DNA of 64,000 nt. It comes from Girardinichthys multiradiatus. Its lineage: Eukaryota; Chordata; Actinopteri; Cyprinodontiformes; Goodeidae. Where the stretch lies: assembly GCF_021462225.1 (NCBI RefSeq), contig NC_061800.1, positions 17,344,749 through 17,408,748 on the forward strand, read 5' to 3'. A model generated the notes under the pieces. It had not been told where the DNA came from, did not search any database, and worked only from the letters and a program-made list of their open reading frames with translations. This document shows positions 1 to 13,297 of the stretch, piece by piece. How positions within the stretch are numbered: position 1 is the first letter of the stretch; every line of letters starts with the position of its first letter. The position numbers and the translations under genes were made by a program.

Positions 1-1915
1 TGTTTGCTTACTCAGGTGGGCCAACAGGAGTCTCTCTAGGACCTTCATGATGTGGGATGTCAGGGCAACAGGTCTATAGTCATTGAGGACTGATGGGTGA
101 GTTTTCTTTGGTACCGGAATAAGACAGGAGGTCTTCCACAACACCGGAACCTTCTTCTGGGCCAGGCTAATGTTGAAGAGGTGCTGCAGAATCTGACAGA
201 GCTGCTCAGCACAGGCCTTCAGGACTCTAGGGCTGACATGATCTGGACCTGCAGCCTTATTCCGATTCAGTCTCTCCAGTTGTCTCTTCACCTGACTTCT
301 TGAGACACACAGGTGGAAGGGGGAAGCAAAGGAAGCATCAGCATCTTCTGATATGGTTGAAGGCAAACATGTAGAAGCAGAAGGGTCTAGGGCTGAGGTG
401 GAAGATAATAAATTTGAGGTGTTACTGTACAGCTGTGGGTCAAAGGAAGGTGGGATGTCTGTTTGGCTGTGAGCAGAAAAGGAGGATGCGAAGCTTGTTT
501 CTGAACTGAACCTATTGAAGAATGTGTTCAGTTCATTGGCTCTGTCCAGACCTTCATAGGTCTGATCATCCTTCTGCTTGAAGCCTGTGATCTTCATCCC
601 TGTCCACACATCTCTGATATTGTTTTGCTGGAGCTTGCTCTCCAGCTTCTTCTTGTACACCTCCTTGCTGTCTCTTATCTTGCTTCTGTAAACTCCTCAA
701 TAATTCTCTGTCTCCCTCTCTGAAGGCTCTTTTTTCTTGTTAAGCAGGTCCTTAAGGTCACTGGTGATCCAAGGTTTGTTATTGGGGAAGCATCTCACGG
801 TTCTGGTGGGGATGATGTTATCCACACAGACGTTTATATAGTCGGTTACACACTCAAGTCATGGCATTGATCCCCTCTCCATGTGGCTGGCACAGTGCGT
901 CCCAGTCTGTATCTTCAAAGCAACCTTGCAGAGCTTCTTCAGCTTCCTGTGACCATTTTCTCACAGTCCTCTTTATTACAGGTTGCCTCTGAACAAGGGG
1001 CTTATATTTCGAGCAGAGAAAAATAAAATTGTGATCTGATTTGCCTAGAGGCGGTGGAACATAAACTGTTGCCAAAATAACACTGGTGAACTCTCTGGGT
1101 AAATAATATGGACAAAACCTTACTGCCAACAGTTCAATATCTGGACTGCAGAGATGACACTTCAGTTACATGTCCTGGATTACACCATCTTTTGTTCACA
1201 AGTACTGCCAGTCCACCTCCTTTACATTTGCCGCTCTTCTTTAAATCTCTGTCTGCTCGTATGGTTAAAAAACCCGGCAGAGAGACGCTGGAGTCAGGGA
1301 TATGATCCTGCAGCCATGTCTCAGTAAAACACATAATACTGCATGCCCGGTACTCTGGCTGGGTCCTTTGTAGGGCTTGAAGTTCATCCAACTTGTTTCC
1401 CAACGATCTCACATTGCCCATCAAAATCAACGGAAGAGACGATTTGAACTTCCTCCTTCTCCTCTCTCTTCTCTTAGCTCCTGCTCTGCTTCCACGGCGT
1501 CTCCTTTTCAACTCATCAGGGATTTGGGGTAGTAGTTGAAATATTATTTGAGCTTTTGAGATATTAATCAGCTGCTCCCGGTTGTAAGAAACAACCCCAT
1601 TGCCATGGCAATGCATCATAATAAATGTCCAAAAATAGAAAGTATTAAGAAAAATCCTCCAAGCTGCACAGCATCCGACACTGGAGTGGACAGTCATCCA
1701 AAAAAAAATCAACTATCCACCACAAGAGGAATAGTTCCCAAAAAAGAATAAATCAGAATCAAAAGTAACAGAGCTACTCCAACCTGCTGCCACCTTGAGC
1801 GGCGCAATTCTAGAAATGCGATTTATTATGAAAGTTCCAGAAAAGTTCTTACTGGCCTTTAATGTTGTAACCCATGGCTGGGGTCCCAACACCTGGTTTT
1901 GCCTCAGAAACAATT
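1..1915 (-). mobile_element. CR1/L2/Rex1-group LINE, copy 1, runs off the left edge
   Basis: This is a non-LTR retrotransposon read right to left. The stretch 1712-1134 encodes the start of an apurinic-type endonuclease (GNVRSLGNKLDEL, then FTETWL and RADRD) after a basic leader (RRRRGSRAGAKRRERRRRK). The stretch 1129-854 encodes the endonuclease end (YYLPREF, then GKSDHNF) and the linker to the reverse transcriptase. Positions 300-1 match the reverse transcriptase part of copy 2 (position 1 corresponds to 46715). Stop codons and frame changes separate the pieces. The central part of the endonuclease is missing: the VYVPP motif runs straight into GKSDHN. It is therefore a dead copy whose 3' half lies outside the window. 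The 5' limit near 1915 is approximate. Assignment to the group is confident, but the exact clade is not. Confidence 0.85.
854..1712 (-). pseudogene. LINE endonuclease domain, broken
   Basis: Two reading-frame blocks (1712-1134 and 1129-854) together give the N-terminal and C-terminal edges of a LINE endonuclease-reverse transcriptase polyprotein. The N-terminal block has the conserved FTETWL segment, where the catalytic glutamate lies. The C-terminal block has the SDHN segment, with the catalytic aspartate and histidine. The sequence that should lie between VYVPP and GKSDHN, which normally carries the GDFN-type segment, is absent, so the fold cannot be complete. A stop separates the two blocks at about 1130. 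This is inferred to be a relic with no function. Confidence 0.75.
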
Positions 1916-1950
1916 TTTGATGTCAACCCCCCCATTTGTAGCCTACTTAG

Positions 1951-3500
1951 TGTTGGGTGTATGATTATTGATTGAATAATCTTGATCAATAATTATAATT
2001 ACAAATCATAATCTGACAAAATCAATTTCTTAAACATAAATCCTCATTTACGAATCGAGACCAGAGATGTTTCTGGTGTTGTAATTGTGGCACAACGCCT
2101 CTGACAATTACAACCGTTAAATACTCCGTAATAATTAATAACTATTGCCGGAGATGTCACTGTTTAATCGACCGTTTCTGCCGAAACGTGTGGAACGTGA
2201 ACCTTATTTTGACTGACACATCACTTTTTGCACACAATGAAACACCAAATGCTCTCTCTTTATCTATGTGAATATTTATTAATTTTCACCTACTCAACAT
2301 GCAAAATTCTACAAACACAGGGGTAACACATCTAAATAAGCAGAATCAACAAACGGTAGTGGGTATGTATTGAGTCAACCAGCAGTTTATGGCACTACAG
2401 ACAAAGGGAGAGGGGGATATGAGTGGTGGCGAGTGGTGGGGGTTGGAACGCAGCTCCGACTGTCCTTATGGTCTTCTGATCATAAAACTTCCCCCTAACT
2501 CCTGACCACAAAGGATTGATAACTTTTGGCGGCAAGCTAGCACAGTGAGATTGAAGACAAAGGTAAAATGGAGAATTTTACCATGAGGTCGTTTTAACAG
2601 TCCAGTCTTGAAACGCACCCGCGTTCAGATAGTAAACACAAACAGCTCTGGGGGACACGGCGGATCCTGATATTACATAACACATCAAAGTTTCAACAAG
2701 CAAGGTTACATGCACATATTATTCAGAACACATGAGATCCTAACCAGCGATTCTGATCGCTTCTACAACCTCTGACCCTGCCCAGGCCTTCTAATAAAGA
2801 AATAAAAAAAAATGGGTTTTACTTGTGTTGTCTTCTTCCGAGTGAGGGAATTCGAGCGAGGAAAAGTGGGATTAAGTTAATGTGCGTCCACAATTAACTT
2901 CAGGGGAACGGTCAGTCTTTGTCCTTTGGTCTTCTTGACAAAAAGGAAAAATATGATCTGACCATCAAAGTCGACTTGAAAATGAAACACGGTAGCGGTT
3001 CGTCTCTCCAAAACTCCGTGTCTCCAGTTACGTGTTAACTCACGTCTTCGATCGGCAAAGTGAAATCTCTGGCCTTCTTAGTCCACAGACTTCAGTTATG
3101 AATGGTTCGTTGTCCAACGAGAGAGAATGAATGAACTCTGCACAGAATTCTTCTCTTAAAGTGACGCGCTTCAATCACCAGATGATTTCTAGCAGAAGGC
3201 AAGTTTTCAAACATGAGCGCCTTCCTATATAGCACCCTGTGACGTCAGACTGGGGACGCCCAGTCATATCAGTCGCAATGCTCGATGGGATATGTAGGAG
3301 CGGGCTGTCCTGGGTACAAAATGGCCGATGCCATTGGAGGGGCACAGTGACGTCCAACAACGTGGAGATAATCCAATACTCAGCAAACAAGTGGTCCAAC
3401 AATAGTGTGTCTTTGTTCAACATTGGGACTTTGTAGGGGCTGTTTATATTAGCTTCACATAGGCATCTTCTAACTGTTACGTTACTCACAATTAACTTCA
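1951..3500 (-). mobile_element. Possible long terminal repeat or promoter region of an unclassified retroelement
   Basis: This 1.5 kb block has no open frame of note but is richer in G+C and in CpG than the flanking intron. Read on the - strand it starts TGAAGTTAATTG and ends CACCCAACA, so it has the TG...CA ends typical of an LTR. It has a TATA-like box (CTATATAGG, about 3220-3228) downstream of a CRE-like TGACGTCA at about 3240. An AATAAA signal lies near 2275. Against this, no matching target duplication was seen and no internal gag or pol is present. A 15-bp direct repeat (2889-2903 and 3487-3501) suggests an alternative reading, with 2904-3486 as a separate insertion. The identity is unresolved. 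Confidence 0.3.
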
Positions 3501-5057
<1,557 letters not shown>

Positions 5058-5329
5058 TGATACCATTACAAATGAGTTCATATGTGATGCACAGAGCTGC
5101 ACTAATGACTTGTGGATGCTGGTGTTGACTGGGTTATGTAAGTGAAATGGTTGAGCTTTAAAGATAAGATGAAAGCAGCGGGTGTTGTTTAAAGCTGGGA
5201 TGCTGCTGATATGGGTAGGGAGTAAAAGAACAGGCCCTTGCTGGGAGAGAGTCCATGGCTACAGGAGGGAGGACAGCTGTCAACAAGCCTTCCTGGAGTA
5301 AATATTTCTCCAGAGCATTTAGACACATG

Positions 5330-5359
5330 CACACACACAAACACACACACACACACACA
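5330..5359. repeat. (AC)n microsatellite
   Basis: An almost pure AC dinucleotide run with one interruption (AAA) near 5340. It explains the low-complexity open frame on the - strand at this position, which is not a gene. Confidence 0.9.
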
Positions 5360-5799
5360 GAAAGAAAAACAACAGATAAATACAGAGAAATTGGATAGAG
5401 AATGGGAGAGAAAATAGAAATTGTGAAAAATGCAGCTTTCCCATTAAAGTAGTATTCTCCCTAGAGCCCTATCTTCAGTAGGAGGGAAATTTAGATGGAG
5501 GGGTAACCAGAGGGGTAAACACAACTGACTACCCTTTGAGCCATGTACTGCAGTACATGCAGCACTCAATGTTGTCTTTGTTTCTCCCTTGCAATCACAC
5601 TAATAAGCTTTTATTGTCACTGTGTTCCAAAAAGACCATCATTTCTGCCAGAAGAATAATTACAGACCAGACGAAGAATAGAATTAGGTTGTGGTCAGAC
5701 AGCCATTGGCATTGCATCATATAGTGTGCATTTGTAATTCATCATTCATACCAGCTCTACTTAAAATCCCCCTGATTAGTGTAGAAAACAACGGAATGT

Positions 5800-5896
5800 G
5801 TCAGTTGCGACACAATTGCACCGACTACACCAAAACAAATTCCTTATATGTCCAAAAACGTACATGGCAATAAAGCTTTTCTGATTCTGATTCTGA
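5800..5896 (+). mobile_element. 3' tail of an L2-type LINE
   Basis: The stretch ends with GGCAATAAAGCTTTTCTG followed by TTCTGA-type tandem units. This polyadenylation-like signal and short tandem tail is the usual 3' end of truncated L2-group LINEs in fish. Only the tail is recognisable, and the 5' boundary is a guess. Confidence 0.45.
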
Positions 5897-5934
5897 AGAG
5901 TTTTTCAGAAGTTGTCATTCAGATTTTGTTGTCA

Positions 5935-6075
5935 GGTTTAGATCAAAGCAGATTCATGTGTTAGAATGGCTCCACCTAGACCTAAATCCAATTGAGAATT
6001 TGTGCCAAGACTTGAGAATTGATGCACACATTTGCTCTTGGTTCAGTCTGACTGAGCTTGAGGTACTTGTTTGAT
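5935..6075 (+). mobile_element. Tc1-like transposon remnant (transposase C-terminal part)
   Basis: The sequence CCTAAATCCAATTGAGAAT recalls the PNPIEN block of Tc1 transposases, around the third catalytic acid. It is followed by a degraded continuation (CTGACTGAGCTTGAGG). No open frame survives and no terminal repeat was found nearby. It is an old fragment. Confidence 0.5.
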
Positions 6076-6647
6076 CACAGAAAATTGTTTAATGTGAAAT
6101 TAATACAAGCCATTGTATGTGTTTAGAAGAAATTGCTCATGTGCTCATGTTTTCATGATTAAATCTGAGCAAAATTAGGAACTGTCTGTTCAGGACAAAA
6201 GTATTTTAGGTGATCATAATTTACTTTTTGCTATTATATAGTTTCAAGATATTTTTAAGGCCCAAATAAAAGACTAAAAATAAAGCAGGTTACAGCCTTT
6301 GTCAAATCACTTTTTTCATTGTGTGACATCCTTCAACTTTGTTTGTTTCTGCTTGCTTTAACAAGTCAAGTGTCATAAATAAGCCGAATAATCAACAAAA
6401 GCTTTAGTGTTTGAATAGTGCTGACATTGACATGAATCACACAGTGCTTGATTTCAAAAGCCATCAATTGTTTTCGCTGTCACAAAGTGACAGCATTTTT
6501 TGGCATGTCAAGCCATGAAATTACTCTAAAACTTTTTAGATTTCCTTTATGCTCTCTGGAAACTGCAAGATGTGAGACAAATATTAAAGCAGATTTTCTT
6601 CTCTCTCAAATTAAGCTTGTATATGGATTTGCCATATATTTCTTCAG

Positions 6648-6925
6648 TTAAATAAAATCAAAACTGAAGTAATTATTTCTGGATCAAAGGGGAGCGATTG
6701 AGAGTTGGCACACAGCTTCAGTTTCTACAGCTAGAAGCCATTGATCAGGAGCAAAATCTGGATGTAGTGATCAGAGCTCAGAGACACATAAGGACAATCA
6801 CCAAATTGGCCTTCTATCACTTGAAGAACATTTCCAGGATTAAAGGACTAGTGTCCCAGCAGGATGTTGAAAAACTCAGCCATGTGTTTATCTTTAGTCT
6901 TCATAGGTCTGCCTAAAAAGTTTTA
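6648..6925 (+). mobile_element. Fragment of the same L2-like LINE as 29480-33692 (reverse transcriptase C-terminal part)
   Basis: This block aligns by eye with 32800-33100 of the large LINE. Shared stretches include CACACAGCTTCAGTT, CTTCTATCAC and ATTAAAGGACTA, and the encoded segments [14 protein letters not shown] and QDVEKL. The open frame 6698-6916 is the surviving part of the reverse transcriptase thumb and downstream region. It is truncated at both ends. Confidence 0.75.
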
Positions 6926-7156
6926 AGTTTTATGGGCTGTATTTCCTTTTTCCTACTTTAACAAAGCCATGTTCTGTTTCGTTTGGGTCCATCGTATATT
7001 ATTCTAATAAAATACATAATATTTTGTGTTTGCAGTCTATGAAAAACTTTAAGAGGTGTGAATGCCTTTGTGACTATAGTTGTGTTCTAGGGGCACGTTG
7101 AAATACCATGGGAAAAAAATGAGTTGGGAATCATGAGTTTAGTCAACTGTTGAGGG

Positions 7157-7403
7157 GTTGGTAAATGGACTGAACTTATATAGCGCCTTTCCAGTCATAC
7201 AGACCACTCAAAGCGCTTTACACTAGAGCCACATTCGCACTCACTAACGCTTACACATTCATACACCAATACGCAGATCGGTAGGCAACTTGAGGTTAAG
7301 TGCCTTGCCCACAGGCACATCGAAATATGGCAGGAGGAAGCTGGAATCGAACCCACAACCTTCTGATTGCAAGACGACTACTCTTCCTACTGAGCCGTCA
7401 GTG
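7157..7403. repeat. Teleost interspersed repeat (SINE-like, TATATAGCGCCTTTCC type)
   Basis: The block begins AATGGACTGAACTTATATAG and runs through CACTCAAAGCGCTTTACACT to an end rich in GAACCCACAACC and TACTGAGCC. This is a very common non-coding repeat unit in fish genomes. Two worn relatives lie at about 22625-23060. I cannot place it in a named family from sequence alone. Confidence 0.6.
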
Positions 7404-8514
7404 CCTTGGGTGATTTACTACATTTAGTCATGTTAAATGTAAACACTGTGTGTACACCAGGGGTCTCTGTAGAAAGATCAGTAAATCAACATCTGTGCAG
7501 TCAGTATAAAACCATGTCAAAGACTGAGAACATTAATAGATCCCAGATTAAAAGCTTCAATGTTTACCAAGTACCAAGGCAGCACTGCTTACATAAATAT
7601 ATGCACATTAGTGGATATTGTAGGTCCACAGTAGCGTATGCCTGTTTGTCTGTAACGTCACACATGGAATCAGTTTGTTGTGCTTTAAACAATGTCTGTT
7701 CCTTATGTTATTCTGTGAAAAGAAACAGCATGTTATAGTGTATTACGAGATCTTTGGTTGCAGTCCTTCTGTGCTCTATCTTCTAAGTCGTGCAAAAACT
7801 TCAAACAGTTTCATGTTCAGTTATGTCAGAGGGGAGCTGTGTTTTTAAGTGGACAGGTAGAACAAAGAAAAGCGGGGGACACCCAGCCTGCATGGCCATC
7901 TGTTAGTGCCGGGGTAGTGAAGTGTGAGTTTCTGTTCTGCTCTGTCTGGCTCGAGAGTAATTGGCCATCAAATGATTAAAATGTTTCAGAGCTGGTAGGT
8001 GGGTGCTGTTTGCAGAGAGGCCGCCAGCGTGTATCCTTCTTTACATAATCCCTCTATACCTGTTGCAGTGTCTTTTGAAGCACCTGTATGTTTCCAGTCT
8101 GATCTGTGCGTCTCTGACCCCGAAGCCTGTCATGCCTGTTTGATGCCTTCCTGTTTGTGCATGAGCGCGTGTCGCTGGTCTGGGTATGTCTGGGTCCAAC
8201 TGGCTCCATCAGTTGGAGATAGGACATAATTGATTAAACACCTGCTCATTTTGGAGACTGAGAGTAGATAGCAGATGCCTCTCAGTACCAAAGTAGCACT
8301 TAAACGCAGTTTTTGTTTTAGAGCTCTTAGGGATTTTTATTGTTACATTAAATTATGCAAAAAGAAGCTAATAATATTGACCATTAATTTTAAAACTTAA
8401 TTTGTGTTTAATTTATGTTGTTGAAAGTTTTAATATAGGTGTTATGCTTCTGTGTATTTTCTGTCAGTGTGGCAATAGGTCCTTGTGAGATCTATGAGCA
8501 TTAAATGTATAACA
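7404..8514. other. Intron, no gene seen
   Basis: Several short open frames occur here, but none resembles a known protein or has splice signals supporting an exon. I see nothing further. Confidence 0.45.
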
Positions 8515-9290
8515 AAAGTATTCATACCCTATGTTACAACTTCAAACTTGAATCTATTTAACTGGTGTTTTATTTGATAGACCAACACATTGTAGTGCAT
8601 AATTAGGAATATTTTTTTCAAAAACAAAAATTTAAAAAGTGCGGCATACGTTTGCGATCAGAGCATCAGTTTTCACGTCTTGACACAAGTCATTAATTGA
8701 ATTTAGCTCTGGAGGTTGACTCAAATATGCTTTGATCTAGATAATTCTAATGTTCTCTGGCTGTGTGTTTAGGGTCTTTGCCCTACTGTAAAATGAACAG
8801 CTGACCCAGTATCACGTTTTTGAATTCTTATAATATGATAATAGCCTTTTTCTTCCTACTTCTCCATCTTGTTAGGCATATGGCTCTGTTGTACTTATTC
8901 AATTTCAGATGATGTATTAAAATGTGTTCTGCAAGATGTTCAAAGCTTAGTATATTCATAACTAGTCTGGTGTGTTTCTTGTCCTCATGATGCTTTGTTC
9001 ACTATTCTTTTCTAACAAACCTCCTGAAGGCACTAGGTTTGTGTTTAGGGTTATCGGAAAAAAATGGGCTGAATACAAATGTACGCCACACTTTACAGAT
9101 AATGTGTCATTTTTCTTCCACTTATGACATAAGTCAAGTCAAGTTTATTTATATAGCGCTTTTCAGCAACAAGGCACTCAAAGCGCGTAAGATTCAAATA
9201 AAATACGGTTGGGGGTCTGTGGTTGTAACATGAAAAAATGTAAAAAGGTTCAATAGTTACAAATACTTTGGGAAAACACGGTACATTTTT
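8515..9290 (-). mobile_element. Old Tc1-like transposon remnant, interrupted by a LINE tail
   Basis: The left part (8515-9050) and right part (9050-9290) carry typical Tc1 text in reverse. Examples are AAGTATTCATACCCT at the left end, the TTTAGGGTCTTTGCCCTACT segment, TCTAACAAACCTCC and GGGCTGAATACAAATG. A large part of the transposase is deleted and no open frame remains. A LINE 3' end (9132-9186) sits inside the right arm, so the Tc1 copy is older than that insertion. Confidence 0.65.
9132..9186 (-). mobile_element. LINE 3' end inserted in a Tc1 remnant
   Basis: In reverse complement this reads GCGCTTTGAGTGCC, TTGTTGCTGAAAAG, then a TATAAATAAACTTGACTTGA-like tail. It closely matches the 3' end of the L2-like LINE at 33640-33692. 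It is a severely 5'-truncated insertion of that family. Confidence 0.7.
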
Positions 9291-11326
9291 ACTGTGTGTT
9301 TGGAATGAGCTAGTTTGTATGCTCTTTAGTCTAAGGATGGGCCTTTTAAGCCAACATATTCTATAAATCTTAACTGCTATTATATTTGAAATCAGACTTA
9401 TTGTAACTTCAAACAAAACCGAGGAAGCTACAACATGTCAGTTTGTGAATAATTCAAACAGCTTCTGATTTATTCTCCATTGTTGCTCTGTCAATGATCA
9501 TCAGATGTACCTCTCCCATATTGTTTCCTTTGTCTGTCTGTAGGTCTGCAGTAAATGCAGAGTGATTGATAACCTGGCAACTCACTGGGGGGCTGAGAAG
9601 TCCAGTTAATGTTACACCTTTTTTTTTTTTTACTTCTTCTTCTTAAGGCTGAGGTTATTGATTCTCTGGAACTTTCCCTTTCCACTTAACTCTGATCTTC
9701 ACCCCCCTGGATTGCTATCATTTAAACTCACACATTCACACAGCCTGTCAAGGTTAAGGTAACTTTTTCTCTTGTGTTGAGGCAGATGGCGGCTCCTGAA
9801 AATGACTAAATCGACTGAGAAAAAATGGGGGGGGACTCTCGGTCAAGTTATCATTCAAGATGGTGAGAAGGGACAGCAAGGTGGTATAGAGAGTTACCTT
9901 AATTACCTAATGCAAATTTAATTGTCAGTATCTGGAGCTATGAAATAAATTATATTTGACTGATTAGTAACAGGTTTCTATATGGAAGAAATGGCTCACC
10001 ACCCAGGGTGACATTGTGTCATGGAATGTCTTGAGCACTGTGAGAAAAAGAAACAAACTAAAAGAAAATATGGTTGTGTATTCCACCTAGAATAACCTTT
10101 CTGTTGTTTATTTGATGACCCAATTTAACGCAAATACATTCACCAACAATTATTGCTCTCCAAACAGTCCTTTGCAATATGAATATTGCACACACTGTCA
10201 TATTTGCGATATATTTTGCAGCCCTATTTTGTATTCATTTGTGAGAACTAATGTCTGTTTGCCTGTCCCTCTGTCCTTCCTGGTCTGATCAGTTCTGAGC
10301 AACTGCAACAATACACGTAGTTTACCTCTGGGATATGGCAGTATTCATGCAAGAACCATCACTTTAAAGTTTTTCAATAAAACCTTTCTGTCCAGACTGA
10401 TGTTAACCAAATCAATAAACAATAATATGTTGAATTGAGGCAACTCAAAGGTCTACACTAGAACTAGGATATGGAGAGAGAAGTGAAAAAGTACAGCAGA
10501 TATAAAAGGGTGGTGACAGATGGATTATCATGGTTTATTAAGGTCTGTATTCCAGCCAGAGACATGAGTCAGCCTCTTCTTGTTAGGGCCACAAAAGAGA
10601 TTCCTTTTTACTTGAACCCGTTAAAGATTTTACACCTCCATTTCCTCAGCCAAAAGTGCTTTAGAGTTACAACACACCACGATGTTAAAAGATTTCTAAA
10701 TTAAGACGTAAAGTTGCAGTTCGACATAAGTTCAATCAGAGTTTTCAAAAATAGAAAAGGATGAAGAAAAGGAAAACAAACTCTTGTTTATTTGTTTTAA
10801 AAGAATGGCATTGCAGAGACTGAAGCGATAACTCAAGTGAAACAGTCTGTAATCCCAATCAGTTTCTTCTTAATCTCAGTAAACAGGAGAGAGAAAACTG
10901 TCACAGGGGTAGGTGCCAGAACATGGCCCAGTCTGCTGGTGGCAGTTCCTGTGTGAGGACTGCTGTACTGTGCCAGCAATGAGCACATGTGCTACACTCA
11001 TCTCGTGTACCTTGGCAGCCTGTGCAGAGACAGAACATGAGGAAACAGTCAATCTGCCTATGTGCTGTTTAACATTTCCAGCCAATGAAAATGTCCCAGG
11101 TGTAATGCTTGTATTCCCAGCCATCTTGTGGAAATGCTCTATATGAGAGCAGATCATTTAGTGAAACAGAGTGTAAAAAAATAATAGTTTAACTCTTGAA
11201 AGTATTTGAGTAGTTTCTTAAGAAATTTTCTTATGATAACAAATCAAATTGGTATTTCTGTTCATCATTTTGTTTCATCACAGACTTTGTCTCAACAACA
11301 TGCTGCGTCCTAAAGCAGTACTTTTA
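9291..11326. other. Intron, no gene seen
   Basis: A+T-rich sequence with short unsupported open frames. The opposed frames near 10876-11157 overlap each other and resemble nothing known. No repeat family was recognised with confidence. Confidence 0.45.
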
Positions 11327-12905
11327 AGTTCCCTTTCAGTTGATTCGCTCAGTACAACACGAGTATGGGATATCAAGCCCTGCGTGTCCTGGCTGAGGCC
11401 ACCTCTAATCATGCCTCCTAGTCAAATGATGCGATGACAGGTGACAGGCCCCACTTGCACTATATACCTGTCTGTCATCGGCGTAATTATTCAGTTCTTA
11501 TGCTCTTCACCTTGCTAAGAACACCTCTTTGAGTCAGGCTAGCTAGCTGCTGCCGGTTAGCTCTGTGTTTCTTTTCGAAACGCTACTTGGAATTAGTTCA
11601 ACTGCTTTTGTTGGAGTTAGTCACTGCTGCCTGCTGGTAAGCGTGTCTGCCCACGAAGCACTAATTTCAAGCAGTTTGGTCTTGCTTGTGTGGCACAAAG
11701 CCACAAAAGCCAGCTTAAAGTCCAGCTTATTAGCCAAAGGCCTCCCCCCTGCTGTGGTGGCAATAATCCAGAATGTGAAAGCATCCTCCACTAGAGGCTT
11801 ATACGCTTACAAATGGCGTGCTTTTGACCAGTGGTGTGAGGACAAGCATATTGTTCCATTTCGTTGCTCAATAGTAGAAGTTTTAACGCTTTTGCAGGAA
11901 CTGCTGGATAAAGGTCTTTCCTTTTCCACAATTAAGGTCTCCTTGGCCACCACTTCTGGCTGCCATATTGGTTTTAATGGAGTCACACCAGGTGCTCATC
12001 CTCTGGCTGTACGCTTCTTAAAGGGGGTTAGTAGACTCAGACCTGTGATTAAACCCAGTTTTCCTTCCTGGGATCTCACATTGGTACACAAAGCTCTTTG
12101 TGACCCTCCATTTGAACCTTTGGAGTTAGTAGATATAAAGTTCCTTTCATATAAGGTTGCTCTGCTTCTTGCTCTGACAAAAGCAAAGTGGGTTGGAGAC
12201 CTCCATGCTTTGTCTGTAAATCCCACCTGCATATACTTTTCACCTGATGGTTCCTGGTGTCCTTGCAACCTAATGCAGCTTATCTAAGGTTATACCTTCG
12301 GACTACAGACTCCATGACTACGAAGCTGTCTAGTTTTTGTCCACCTCCTTTTGCATCTGAGGAACAACTGAGGTTACACTTCCTGTGCCCTTTACGTGCA
12401 CTGTGCAGTTACATTGACCGTACACAGGCTGTGAGGTTGTGTGATCAACTGTTTGTGTGTATTGCTAACCCAGCAAGGGGAAAAGCTCTGTCCATATACT
12501 CTCCCACTGGATTGTGGAGGCTATTTCTCTAGCTTACAGCAGCAAGGGTCTCCTATTGCCCCGTGGTGTGAGGGCTCCCTCCACCAGGGGCGTAGCAACC
12601 GCCTGGGCCCTATTTAGAGGGGTGCCCATGAGTGACATTTTTGCTGCAGCCAGCTGGTCTTCGTCGCACACATTTGTGAGTTTTATTGTTTGGATGTGAC
12701 AGCCCCTTCTGAGCTCACTCTATTCTTTCTAGTGGGTCTGAAGTGCTGCACTACTATGCTGTGTATGACCCAGGTTTGATAGCTGTTCTGCAGGGTGTTG
12801 ATATATGTCCCATACTCATGTGTTGTGTTAATCGACTGTAAAGGGAACGTAGTGTTATGCATATAACTACGGTTCCCTGAAGAACAGTAACGAATTACAA
12901 CACAT
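11327..12905 (+). mobile_element. Deleted DIRS-type retrotransposon (left repeat, recombinase, internal complementary region)
   Basis: The left end (about 11327-11375, TTCCCTTTCAGTTGATTCGC and on to GAGTATGGGATA) is complementary to 12797-12845 (CCCATACTCATGTG to GTAAAGGGAAC). Between them lies a decayed tyrosine recombinase gene. After 12845 comes TTATGCATATAACTACGGTT and about 50 more bases, which should be complementary to the right outer end of the intact element. That right end is not present here. Gag and reverse transcriptase are gone. The layout is that of a DIRS element that lost its centre and its right terminal repeat. It is a different subfamily from the element at 15210-20720. 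Confidence 0.7.
11670..12703 (+). pseudogene. DIRS tyrosine recombinase, broken
   Basis: Three reading frames in succession (to about 12260, 12260-12530 and 12514-12699) align with the recombinase of the element at 15603-16643. Shared blocks include LTLLQELLDKGLSFSTIKV, RLRPVI, LHALSVNPTC, CPPPFAS, STRGVATAWALF and HTF. At least two frameshifts separate them. The first catalytic arginine is replaced by tryptophan (AKWVGD, codon TGG at 12189-12191). The histidine of the HxxR box is proline (PSTRG). The nucleophilic tyrosine region is out of frame. It cannot encode an active recombinase. Confidence 0.85.
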
Positions 12906-13297
12906 GGCTGCCCTGCCACTATCAGCTAACAATTAGCCAGTAGCAGTATTCTCACAGTAATTAAAAATCAGTTGCGTCTTGTGTAACCAATGCCACCTCA
13001 CAGCTTAAAACGGCTTTAAATTGGTGAGAGCTGCCTCAATGCTTTTGTAACCTAGTGTTGTGGACTAACCTGACGAGAAGTTGAATCTCTCCATTCAACA
13101 GGACAACTCAACAACTACTTCTCTTCTTAAGAAATTAATATTGCTCTCAAACATCAGAGTGTTGCTTTTTTTGTAATGCAAGCACAGTTAAAAACGGGGC
13201 TTATCAGCATCCTTCAGCTTTTCCTGTTTTTCAGCCTTAGAGGCAAAACGCTTTTGCCTTTGCCTTGTTGCTGGATGTAAGTACAACGGGCTTAAAT
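12906..13297. other. Intron between two repeats
   Basis: No gene. The short stretch near 13255-13345 can be read as a cysteine-containing peptide, but nothing identifies a domain. Confidence 0.4.

Noticed and set aside
5158..5358. A cysteine-valine-rich peptide on the - strand (MCVCVCLCVCM)
   Set aside because: It is a translation of the AC microsatellite.
10876..11157. A 93-codon ORF on the - strand with an overlapping + strand ORF
   Set aside because: There is no homology recognisable by eye and no splice or promoter context. Two overlapping opposed frames in A+T-moderate DNA are expected by chance.
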